Assembly (NCBI GenBank): GCA_025766275.1
Contig: JAFKAC010000063.1
Coordinates: 1-64,000, forward strand
Source of the DNA: Lactarius indigo
Taxonomy: Eukaryota > Basidiomycota > Agaricomycetes > Russulales > Russulaceae
Direction of reading: 5' to 3'
DNA length: 64,000 nt
Notes under the pieces: generated by a model
What the model was told of the DNA's origin: nothing
The model's input: the letters and a program-made list of their open reading frames with translations, nothing else
Database searches by the model: none
In this document: piece by piece, positions 1-11,200 of the stretch
Numbering within the stretch: position 1 is the stretch's first letter
How the letters are laid out: the number at the start of each line of letters is the position of its first letter
Program-made: the position numbers and the translations under genes

Positions 1-2073
1 GAGTTCCTCATGTTCTGTCAATTGTTGTTGACACCAAACCTACTTTCTCAGAGGCTCGACACCAGCAAACTACACCCTCAAGTATAACCTCATGCCTTTC
101 GTAGGCATGCTGACCCACGGAGAGGCTGCCCGCGTGACGGAACCCATCGATTTCCCGTTGGCGCGGGAGCGTGTAGAATAGACATTACCATTTGCTAGTG
201 ATTTCTAGCAGTAGTAACACCAGAGGGAACCGTTGTGCTATTTTTCGTGAAAGACACAGATGAATCTGAATTGCCGCTGGACGTGATACAGTGCCTCCAC
301 CCGAAACCCGAAACTTCCGTCAAGCCCGGGTGTAGTCGCTCTTCCTTGTCACCTGCAACCAACAACTCAGTTTTTCATTTGAATTCCTAATTCCGGTGTG
401 CAATGTGTCATCAAATGTCTTGTCATTATTAACCGGCCTCTTCGTTCTCCACCTGACTGCATTCCAAATTCAACGCTGCACAAGGATATGAAATCCGGGT
501 CCAATTTTTGCCACTCTTCCTCCATGAGGGGGCGTCCTCTGTCCTTGAATCGTGTCCGGAGATTGCCAGGAGCGCGGCTTGGTATGCAGATTGGAACTAC
601 GAAACGTCGCGAATCCGGTCCTATGGCCTAAAGGTTTAATGAAAAAACATGGACTGCACGAGGCCCTGTGCTTGTGGTGCGTTCCTCGCAACTTACTCGG
701 AGCATCAGAGGAGTGTGACACCCTGATTATCATCATGCATACTACATACCTCACTACAACCGGATCAATTGTGTTCGTTGTATGCGATGGCAAATCCAAG
801 CACCACCTGACAAAGGTGTACGGCAGGGAAAGGGGCTAACTCACATAGATCGCCAGGGTCGCGGGGAGAGGTGTGAGGCCAAAGGGGCACCCCAAACTGA
901 GCCTATGGCTTACACGAGGTAGCCAGGCTTTGTCAGGTTGTCCGAGGATCTGATGCCTCTTTGACACGCAGAGTCCGAGGCAGGGTCCGACTGGCATTGG
1001 CACCGGCACCGGCACCAGTAATTGTGGTTTGTGGGAAGACCTGGGGAAAGGTCGTCCCGAAAAACGCTGTCTTTCCAAGGGTCTCAGTCCAGTTGTTTTT
1101 TCCCGTGAAATGGAAATAAGCTGGCGTGGGAGTTTGTGGGCTCTTGTTGGAGCTTGTACTGTATCATCCATCCGCATAGGGTCAGCTGACACGTGTAATC
1201 AGATGCCGGATTTCAAACTCAAACTTACATGCTGCGACTCGGGACTTGTCAATAACCACCTTCTTTACGCGTCGCGCCCCCACGTTAGTACGACTAAGCT
1301 CGATCCTGCATGAGTGGCTCGTTATGTGATTTGGAGAATCCAGACATATGCATGTTCACTGGCACCCACGAGAGTATCCAGGCAGGTTCACGGCAGTCGC
1401 TGATGACTTCCCCATGGGGATTTTGTACCTTGGCCCACCTGGAAAGCAAGTCAACCAACGTTGCCTTCAGTCGGATGAGCAATGCGCGGAACAGGTTCTG
1501 GCAACTCACCCCCAGGCACTGGCGGCAAACGCGAGGTTCTTTTTGAGATTTCATACGTCGTGAACGCCCAGGAAGCGCGGGAGCATTATAGTGAAAGCGA
1601 AGCGACCGAATAGAAGCCCGGTTGCGTGATAGACGTGCTTCGTTCAGTTGGGGAGGGGGAGGGGGGGGGAATGCGAGGGCAGGGCATCCCACACACACGT
1701 TTGGGAGAGGATGCCGATATCGCTGCCCATGGAGAGAACTCGAGTTTGATTTACTTCATCAATTGCAACATGCCATAGGTTCACGTTTGCTTGCTTGTTC
1801 TACAGCCCAACAATTCGTGTCTGAATTGCTATTTCACTGACCAGGAACGGACAGGGCGCAATTTGGTTGTGCATGGTTCGCAACTGAAAGCATAATCGTG
1901 GGCGGGCGCTCAGTCGCAATCTACCCGCCGCCAGGTGGCCCTAGGCTTTTAGATCAGGGACTACACGCCGAATGGTATTTAATCGGAACACTGTCCTTAG
2001 GAATCCCTTCTGTCTAACCCACCTTCGCTGGCTTCTCAGCGATCCGTCCAGAGCCATCGCCGTATTTGGCGTC
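1..2073. other. No gene recognised; left-edge intergenic sequence
   Basis: No reading frame in this stretch has recognisable domains or a convincing exon chain. The open frames are short (the longest about 134 codons, minus strand, 1294-1698) and low in complexity. A short GGCACC-type microsatellite lies near 995-1018 and a G-run near 1651-1670. The 3' part probably holds the promoter and 5' UTR of the transcription factor that starts at 2074. Confidence 0.5.
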
Positions 2074-4318
2074 ATGGACATTGATCATGTGCCTCCGCAA
2101 CAGCTATCCTCTGATAGCACCCTCACAGGTTGGACACTCTACCCTTCACCAGTTTTCGATTACGCTGGAACTGGAGACTCGTGTGTGACACCTCATCACG
2201 TGAATGTTCAACAACACGACTATCAGGTATGTCCTTGACCTCAAAGTATCTGATATTTCTCATCCCACCGCGTAGCAACAATACAGACATTGCCAAGACG
2301 TTTACTATGTAACTGCACAAACCGAAGCCCCCCATGACTCGGACCTTCCCCCTGCCGACGCGCCCGTGTCGTACTGGCCGTCGGCACAGGTACCAGCCAC
2401 AGGTCCTCTGTCGACGACGCTTCCGATGGATCCCCTGTGTTACTTTCCCTCCCAGTCGTATTACGGCAACCATGAACTTCATTATCACACGGCCCCTGTC
2501 GACCAATTTCAGTCTATTCACAGTACTGCTTATGCGACAAGCTATCCCGATGTATCGCCTTCGACCCCCGTGACTGCACCGAACGCAGAAACAGCTATCC
2601 CGACCTTTGGCCCGCTTCCGACCATTGCCCCTCACCAGAGTGAAAGTGGGCATGACCTCATGCCCCAGGATGCGACAACGCACTCTGCGTTGTACGAGGT
2701 GAGTCCCCACCAGTACCCTGTGAGCGATGACGCAGCGCTAAGACACATGTCAGGGAGCTACCACTTTCCAGACAACAGACACCGGCTATGCCCAGATGGG
2801 GCTCTACGAGGATACATACGCCACGACCACAGGGGAATCACACCCCCAGGAGCGGCCACAGCCACAGCCACATGTGGTTACGTTCGCTCTTACTGCCCAA
2901 GGTCAGTATGTAGCACCAGTATCACCACCAGTTCCGGAGGCATCACTGGCGCCGGCGCCAGCGCCTTCGCCAGCTCCCCCTGCTCGACTGAAGCGGAAGG
3001 CGAGCTCCCAGTCCTTGGGTATTCGCTCCCGCGGCCGGTCGCCGATGGGCCACCTGCCGTACCAGGAGGACATAGCCAAGGCGGGGATCAAGTCAAGCCG
3101 CTCTTCCGAGTTCAGCGGGCGTTCCTCGTCGCCATCGTCGACGCCGCGTCCCTCAAGCCCCGTTTTTCAGCCGTTGACCTTCATCACGTATCCAGACCTG
3201 GAGCCAAAAGGCCACGGCCGTGGAGGTGACTGCGACGGGAATGGGGACGACGACGACGACGACGACAGCTCGTCTCGTCGTGGGAGGCGTGGGAAGAAGC
3301 AGCCAAAAAAGGAGCCCTTCCTTGCGTGCTTCTTCTGTAGGGGCCGTAAGATTGCGTGCCACCCTAAGAACGATGGTGGAGAGGATAGGACGTGCACGTG
3401 AGTACTCTTTGCATCTTTGCGGTTTGCGCCCACGTAGCACCTGGGAAAGAGGGGTTCGGTAAGCGGAGATGGGTGGGGAGGGGGGTTAAGCGAAGCCTTT
3501 TAGCCCACGGCCACGAAAAAACCACCGAGGGGAAGCTCTGCTTTTATGCTCTCGCCGGTCCATGGGACTGGGATCAGCGTCGGGCGTGCCCCCCAGCGGA
3601 CAGCCGCATATCGTCATATGATCGTATTTCTCCGCTTTCCGTCTTCCTTTTTCTTTTTCTTCCCCCCTCACTGACGTTGCTTTTTTTTTTTTTTCCCCAC
3701 ATCATTTTTCCGATTCGACCCTCCGTTCGCTCTGCAAACAACCGAACAACCGCGTGCTTCCTTTCTTTTTCCGCTCAAACTCCCTTACCTCCGATTCTTT
3801 CCTTCTTTCCCAATCCACGCGACCCTTGAAACGCTCGAATGAATAGCCAATGCGCGAAGCGCCGCCTCGATTGCAAGTATCCACACATCTCGCGTCGCGG
3901 TCAGCGCAAGCCCCCGGACTCTGCCGCCGCCGCCACCACTACTACTACCGCTTGCAAACTGAGGGCAGCGCGGGCGTCATCAAAGAGGTCTGCTTCGTCA
4001 TTCGACAGGAATCTGAGTTGGCTTGGGACTGTCCAGAGGTTCGAATTATGGGGCGGCCCCAGGGGGGTATACGCTTCCATTCCGCTTGGTTCGTTTCTAC
4101 CTTTTTTCCCCGTTTTTTTATGTATTGTGTTTTGGCGCTCTCTTTTTGAGCTGGACTTTCTCCATTTCCCTTTGCGTCCGGGATACCCCCGCATACATAC
4201 ACGTGAAAACAGTGTGCGCCCCGAGTCACTTTGTCTTGTCAATCTTTTCTTCCCCGTTGTGTCAGTTAAGTTGGATACCCTGTTACGCTCTCATGTCGAC
4301 ACAAGTTGGGTCACGTAG
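2074..4318 (+). CDS. Fungal Zn(II)2Cys6 binuclear-cluster transcription factor
   Basis: Nuclear DNA-binding regulator, target unknown. My model has exons 2074-2226, 2276-2698, 2772-3397 and 3847-4318 with GT-AG junctions, giving about 557 aa. The N-terminal half is Pro/Ser/Gln/Tyr-rich like an activation region. It is followed by a run of seven Asp and a basic stretch (GRRGKKQPKK) that could be a nuclear signal. The zinc cluster has canonical spacing, C-x2-C-x6-C-x11-C-x2-C-x6-C, with the core CRGRKIAC. It is assembled across intron 3: the first four cysteines are in exon 3 (ending at 3397) and the last two at the start of exon 4. The tail RRGQRKPP after the cluster is typical of basidiomycete members. 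Intron 3 (3398-3846, 449 nt) is unusually long for this window. The C-terminus is uncertain: the frame stays open to 4318, but sequence beyond about residue 450 looks non-conserved and may be intronic or 3' UTR. The family call is firm; the exact ends are not. Confidence 0.8.
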
Positions 4319-4642
4319 ATATTTGCAAATCTCACTTGTAGCTCCGAATGATTTGATCGATGGACTCGTGATGGAAACAAAATGCTTCAAGCAATATCCC
4401 CGTTATACCGTTCGGGCATGCGAAACGTTTTATATCGGGCAAGTGTCTTCAATGAAAGAATTTATCGATGACACTTCGTCACGATGGTGCCTGTTCGTAC
4501 TAAGAAGAGGTCGAACGCAGTGCGGAGGTAAATCAGTAGCGTTGCAAGGGGTTCTATCTCTACATCTTACAGGGACAAAAGGCAACAACACGATTCGGAA
4601 GGTCCAGGTGGAGGAAGTGGAAATAACAAATTAAAAACGTTA
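4319..4642. other. Intergenic gap between convergent genes
   Basis: Short AT-richer stretch between the 3' ends of the zinc-cluster gene (+) and the magnesium-transporter gene (-). One overlapping plus frame (4023-4634) has no recognisable domain. Nothing else is seen. Confidence 0.4.
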
Positions 4643-7451
4643 CTAGATCGTTAACCCGTAAAGAGAAAGTCCACGGTCCAGAGTGGGGAAAGATGGGAGT
4701 ATAGTGTGTGGGGGGACGATAACCAATCCGACGTAGCTCAAAAGGCGTCTGGACCAGCAGATGTTGGGGGTACTGGACTGATCGTTCAGAAACGTCCTGG
4801 CCGCGACGAATTTACGAGACGGATGGTTCCGATTGGGGACTCGGGTGACACGACAGGCGTCCGCCTCCTCGTTGTTAGTGTCTCTCCGTGGGTCCCAGAG
4901 AGACACGCTTTCTTCCTCATCGTCCGGGTTGTTTCCCCTTGGGATAGTCTCTCGAACTCCCCTGTCGAGAGAACCGTCGGTGGTGCCGTCGTGGGGGCTC
5001 ATCGTCTGGCGACGGCTCAGAGGGGAATGATTGGGACCGTGACCGTAGCAGGTGAGCCCTCAAAGGGGTCATAGTAGGTTTCAACGGGTATACCCACACG
5101 AGGCGGTGCTGTGCGCAGCCCCTCGACTGCGGGATCATAGCGCAATGGGTGCCCAGGCTTGGGATTCGTCGGAGATGAAAACTGGCCGTAACGGGTCCCC
5201 CTTGGGACTCTCGGGTGAAGAAAGAATCGGCTGTTCGGATGAGCGCGGCGACGCAAGGGGCTAGAACTGTGAGGGGCGAGACGACGCTCGTGTGTGGCCA
5301 AGTCGTCCTTGCCAGTGGTACCACGACGGTAAGAGTGGACGACGTCTTCCTCGCCAAATTTGATCGCTGGCGTGCGCATAGAGGGGTGACTAGTCATGGA
5401 TACTGAAGTCAGGGTCTCCTAAGTGGGGGACCGGAGGGTCGAAGAGCTGGTGTCTTTGCATCGCGCCATAAGTGGTCGGTGCTAGCGGCCGCAGTGCCAG
5501 AAAACTTTTTCGAACCACCCCGCTTCGACATCAAGGCGTGAACCGGAGGCCGCAAACCGACTTGAGTGTGCGGAGTTGCGGCTAGCTTGGCTAATACGGC
5601 GGGCACTGCGTGCGCGGATGATACTACCAACAGTACCGAAAGAACCCCGCAGTGCATCGATCCCGGGGTCCTCAACACTAGTGACCGATTTTTCTTCGGC
5701 GGCTTCCGTTTGTTTCCGAGCTGCCTGGAGAAGGATAGTGGAACGACGATCGAGTTTCTTAAACTCTGTCGGGTCAACCTTAGACATCTGGAGGATGGTG
5801 ATTCCCACACAGATAACGAGAAACGCCATGACGATGGTGATAATCTGACTAGGCTGAAGCCTTGAGGCCTTTGAAAAGGACCTAATGGGCATCTTTAGGC
5901 TCCCCGTTCCCGGGGATAGCATCAGACGTACCACGGTGGTGACCATGGAGCAGAAGGAGACTACCAGGCATGAGAAAAAAGATCAAAGAAGGTGGTGCAG
6001 GAAACGTACAAATCACATAGTAAGTAGGCGTGACTGGTATTGCGGATGAGCGCCTCGAGTGGATGCGGTGTGAACAGGAAACTCACCCATAGCTAGAGAA
6101 GGAAGGTGAGCGGTTCCCATATAAGGAGTGTGAGTAGGAGCTAACCAGTATTGAAAAGTGCGAGGGCTTTATTAAGGTAGAAGACCTCGGTTACTGTACA
6201 GAGTTCAGTTCGGCCCTCGGGAGGCGGAGAGCCAGTTAGAGGTAGGACTCACCTAATGTCACCGCAATGAACACCAAAAGAAAATAAATGAACCAGTGTT
6301 TAAACTACCAATAGTAGATACGTTAAGCCCGGAGGGCTCCTCCAAAAGATGGGAAACGGACCTGATTATCACCCATTACAGTCGTGACGATCGCAGATCC
6401 GAGTCCCGTAGTTACGCTGACGCTGAGTCCACCGATCAAGCTGCAGACGAGAATGTACCATATCATATTCTTGTCTCCATACCTTGGTAAGCGAATCAGT
6501 ACGATCGGGAGTCGAAAGAAGCGAGGAGAGAATGACTTGGGCCCAAAGTAGAAAATGATGGACAACGCGCCCGCAATGAGGAGTGAGGCGTATACGATGA
6601 AGAGAGGAGACAAGAATAAGTGCTGAAACTCGACTATTTGTCCAACAGAGGCTTCCTGGGGCCCTGCAAATTATCAATGAGCTAGGGACCGCGAGCAAGG
6701 TAGCCAACTTGCCATTCAAAGCAATGATGGTCGAACCGATCTATGTGGCCGTTAGCGCATGGGTTCACAGAACACGAGACGGAACGAACAATGCATAGGG
6801 CGCAGCCAAGCCAACCGAAGAACGTGAGCTTTTCGTTGAGAAATATTGAAGATAAGGCGGCGGATATTACGACCGAAAGCGCTCCGAGAGGGGTCTATCG
6901 GAGTCGCTAAAGCAGACAAATGTGACAAATAGGGGATGACGCACGACAACGAGCGCTTCGACGAAAGCGTAGGCTTTTGGAAAATGTAATCAGCTGGCGA
7001 CGTTCGATGTGTGTGTGGTAGGTCGCGCACCAGCAAAGTTACACAATTCCCCCAATATCATCACTAAGGGAGTCAGCTAAGAACTACGAAGAGAAATATG
7101 AAACATACTGATCATGCCACTCCACCATAATACCTGTTAAAGAAGCCGCGGTTGTAAGATTCGGGAGCGCACCGGAGAACAGGGGAGGTGGCATACAGAT
7201 TTCAAGTAGGCGACTCCCTCGCCTGCTGTATGCCCGGCCTGCGAGCGCAGCAGACCCTTCTTCTTGAGGACGAAGCTAGAGCCGATGAGGACGCCGCTAA
7301 GTACGGCGAGGATGATGCCAACAACCTGAGTGATGCGAAGGCAGTTGGTCAACTGAGGAAGTCGCGGAGAATACAGGAAGATAACCTTAAGACTACTAGG
7401 AGCCTGAAAAGATTTGGCTGAAGGAGAAGGAGAAGGAGTTGAGGAGGACAT
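4643..7451 (-). CDS. NIPA-family magnesium transporter (DUF803), with apparent frame breaks
   Basis: Multi-pass membrane protein expected to carry Mg2+ across the plasma membrane or endosomes. Starting at ATG 7451, exons read 7386-7451, 7197-7325, 7109-7133, 7031-7063, 6945-6973, 6790-6894, 6713-6740, 6362-6663, 6253-6304, 6146-6193, 6087-6092, 6010-6033, 5932-5960 and 5881 downward. Concatenated, they give the NIPA core with nine or so hydrophobic helices: [17 protein letters not shown], then [71 protein letters not shown] and [20 protein letters not shown]. The exon of only 6 nt (6087-6092) supplies Ala-Met of AMVTPTYY. The intron 6664-6712 is GC-AG. Around 5851 one extra base breaks the frame in the conserved KAS-PSQII loop. 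A second frame change appears near 5385, and the hydrophilic C-terminal tail (5482 down to about 4643) cannot be read in one frame. The family is certain; the stop codon and intactness are not. Confidence 0.82.
6087..6092 (-). other. 6-nt microexon of the NIPA gene
   Basis: On the minus strand an acceptor ending in CTCTAG precedes CTATGG, which is followed at once by the donor GTGAGT. Joining the previous exon (ending AAT ACT G) to CT ATG G and the next exon (TC ACG CCT ACT TAC) gives N-T-A-M-V-T-P-T-Y-Y, the conserved NIPA motif. Skipping it would delete two residues and leave the frame unchanged. Confidence 0.75.
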
Positions 7452-8235
7452 GCTGATTGGAATCGAAGAAACGGTGTAGATCCCTGGTCCGTTGTCGTCT
7501 TGGCCGGCTTGGGTCGGATTGTGGCCTGTGCGCGGCTACGACCTAATTGGTACTCCGGCCCATAGCATTACTATTTATGGAAATATCTCGGTGTTGAGAA
7601 CTGCCTCAAAAGAAAAGCGAAAAAAAAAAACTTGAAAAGAAGACACAGCCAGGAGAGAGCACGTATTAGTATTTAGCGTATTCTAAGAGGAATAGAAGTG
7701 AGCGTGTGCCCTTTGATCTATCTGGTCGAGTCCAGCTCGTGTCACGCTCGTGTCGTTCGAGCGGGAGCGGGCGAGTCAAACTGACAGACACAAGTCATTC
7801 CACGTCCAACACGTCTCCCTTTCCCCTCCTCCCTCCTCTCTTTCCCGCATCAAAGCTCTACGCCTCCGTGTAGTTGTCCTTATAATTATAATGGCGCTAG
7901 GAACACACGGTTACCTCCGAAATCCCCAGCTACTCGCACCCCCCTTCGGTCAATCTCCACCCCAATCCTCAAGTGATCTCGTTTGGCCAGACATCGAACC
8001 TGTGCGTGACTGTTCCTTTCTACCGCCTTGTCTTAGCTGTCACGCCTTACTTCCTTCTGTCTCTCCCTTTCTTTTTGTCTTTACCCATAGCCATCACTAC
8101 CTTCGAAAGGTTCCAAACCTTTCGGCTTTATGCCATCCTTTTCGCCACCACGGAACCAAGGTGGTCGTTCAACCCGATCCACCGAGTCCCATAGCGCTGA
8201 GGACCACGCAAGCAACGCGGGTAGCTCAAATAGCC
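7452..8235. promoter_or_regulatory. Divergent intergenic/promoter region between NIPA (-) and adenylate cyclase (+)
   Basis: About 0.78 kb separates two divergently transcribed genes. Pyrimidine-rich tracts, typical of fungal transcription start regions, occur at 7810-7850 and 8060-8110. A plus frame is open from 7750 through the cyclase start, so an upstream start or a non-coding leader cannot be excluded. I prefer ATG 8236 because downstream sequence resembles the family and upstream sequence does not. Confidence 0.4.
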
Positions 8236-11200
8236 ATGGCCATAGGGAACTCAGGAAACCCAAAGTCCTTCATGAATCCGCTTAACGTCATCAGGCGGGC
8301 GCGTAGCAGGGTGAGGCTCGATTCCGAGGACAGAGATATGCAAGCCACCAACAAGTCACCTCCATCCCTCCCTACTTTCGTCTCATCGAGCGGCGATAGT
8401 TCCTTCTTGAACATGGACCCGTCCTCGAGCAGATTGCGCGCAGTCCGCGGTCGCGACAAAAAGAAATCAAAAGGTGGCGCCGTGCCAACCGACTCATCTA
8501 TCGCGCCACCCGAATTTGATCTCGACTTGAGGCGCATGGAAGGAATCATCGACCCGTCACTGCTCCCCAAATTATCCCACAGCCCGCCCGTATCCGGCAT
8601 CGCTTTCGGCGAGCCAAGCGGGAGTGGCTTCAGCGCGGAGGGCCGGGCACTCACACCATCCTCATCTTCATCATCGCCTCCAACCTTGGTGGTCCCGTGT
8701 TTAGCGACCCATTTATATCCCGCCCACCAAGCGTGCGTAGCCGTGACAGCGCTCAGGATCATCGTAGAATGTCACCACGCACTATCGCGCCGGCTGCCGT
8801 ACCACCTCATCTCGTCTCCCCGTCCGGCGCGCAAGAGGGCATAGCCGCCTGGAAGGCCCCACCCAGCTGGGTCTCGGGTGACCAGCCCGAACCGGACGTG
8901 TCCAGCTCGGAGGATGAGAAAGCCCCTTCGAGCAAGCGCAAGACCCGCAGACGGGCGACGTTGTCACGTACTCTGCAGAGCCCCGGCGTAGAGCCTCGCA
9001 ATTACAAGATCCGAGTACACAGTGGGATTAACGAGCATCGCATTTTGACCTGCAGCTTGGCTACCACGGCTGCACAGCTCTCTGCCGTGTTAAATACAAC
9101 TTTGTTTGGTCGAGAGGGGCGCGAAGATCACAGATTATACCTCAAGGAGCGAGGGAGAGGTTCGTCGCGTCCTCTTGTTCCGTTTTGAAGCTCACAATTT
9201 TTCATCCACAGAGCGTATGCTTGCCCAGACCTGAGCGGCCAGCAGATATCGTACGAAGACGTTTAGAACAGGCGGGTTACGATGTCGCTGATGGGCTAGA
9301 TACCCTTGGCGAGGAGGATCTCAGCTTCTTGATGAAGTTCGTGTATAAGAGCACTGTTTTGGGACCTGCGGTCAGTCGCTTAACGACTGTTTCTCGAACG
9401 TCCGAGGTTGACAGTCGATTAGGAAGAAGATATGATCTTCACAGACTACAAGAATGTCGATCTCACAAATAAGAGCCTACGGACTGTCCCCGTCGTTCTC
9501 TACGCCCATGCGGAGGATATCAAGTCGCTCACCCTGTCGCGTAATCCGATGCTGGATATTCCAGGCGACTTTGTTCAACTCTGCACGTCGCTGCAGGAAC
9601 TTCGCTTGTCCAACATGTCCATCAAGAAGGTGCCTCAAAGCGTCCAGAACTTTAGGACTCTAATGGGACTCGACCTTTCCAGCAACCGGATCGGCGACAT
9701 CACTGACATATTCCTTTACCGTCTCCCAGACCTCCAGGAGCTCAGAGTGCAAAATAACAGGATGGAGAGGCTACCCTGGTATTTCCCCCGGCTGCATATG
9801 TTACGCCTATTGAACATTTCCAATAACAAATTCCAAGACGTACCGGAGGAAGTTTGCAAAATGTCAAGCCTGGAGGAACTGGATATTTCCTTCAATATGA
9901 TCTCTCAGCTTCCCGAAAACGTGCGATCTTGGCACCGGTTAAAAGTGCTAACCATCGTCGGGAACCGTGTGACGCGCATTCCGGATAGTTTCCAACACCT
10001 CTCAAGTTTGGCGGTGCTTGACTGTCGGAGGAACAACATCACGGAATTGGGCGCTATCAGCCTCCTTCCTAACCTCGAGGAACTCTTGGTCGGTGATAAT
10101 TGTGTCCAGGCGCTAGACCTATCGTCGGGACCATTGCTCAAGAAAATTCACATATCACGTAACGACATTACGCAAATCTCACTGGCCCCCGGACCCGTGG
10201 GCCGGATGCCGGTCGCACTAACATACCTCAACGTCGCTAGCGCCAAGCTATCGTCGCTCGACGATCTTGCTCTCGGGCAATTGACAAGCCTGGAAGAGTT
10301 GATCTTAGATCGCAACAAGTTCCGTGCGATCCCCGAGTCGCTTGGTGAGCTCAGCCTGCTTCATTCCTTCTCATGCTTCGGACAACCTGCTTGGCGCCCT
10401 CCCTTCAAGCATTGGCCGGTTGCAAAAGCTCGAGCGACTGGACGTGCATAACAACAACCTCACTGAGTTCCCTGCGGCACTTTGGAACTGCGGGTCACTC
10501 GAGCGGATTAACATGGCGTCGAACCTCATCGCGCACATACGGTTGCCATCACCTATCCCTGCCTCCGCCTCCGCCTCCTCGTCTGCCGCGTCTGTCATGC
10601 TCGAGAGTGCCTTGAGCTCGACTGTGACTTTAGTTCCGACCCTGGCAGATCGCAAAGTCTCCACGGCCGGCTCGGTTGCGGTGTCGCGTTTGTTGCCGCC
10701 TCTCGTGAAGTCCCTTCAACGATTATATCTTGGCGAGAACCGACTCACTGATGACGCATTACCATTATTAATGATCTTACGGGAGCTGAGGGTGCTCAAT
10801 CTATCCTTCAACGACATCCAGGAATTACCTAGGCAGTTCTTCAAGGAGATCGTCTTATTAGAGGAGCTTTACCTCAGCGGGAACAAGCTCGCGGGCTTAC
10901 CGACCGAGGACCTGCCACGGTTGAACAAGCTCGAGGTGTTGTATTTGAATGGGAACCGCCTGTTGACGCTGCCACAAGAGCTTGGAAAGGTCATCAATCT
11001 CGCAGTGTTAGACGTCGGCAGCAACGGTCTGAGGTACAATATCAGCAACTGGGAGTTCGACTGGAACTGGTAAGTTTTAAAGGTCCTGTGAGCCAGGGAT
11101 AACTGACGAGCGTGCTCTTTTACTTTCATAAAAGGAATTTCAATAAAAATCTCAAGTACCTCAATTTGTCCGGGAACAAGCATCTAAGAATTCAGACCTG

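Noticed and set aside
2366..3229. Single 287-codon ORF as a stand-alone gene
   Set aside because: Its first part is exon 2 of the zinc-cluster gene. After the donor at 2699 the frame is intronic or out of frame with the zinc-cluster exon.
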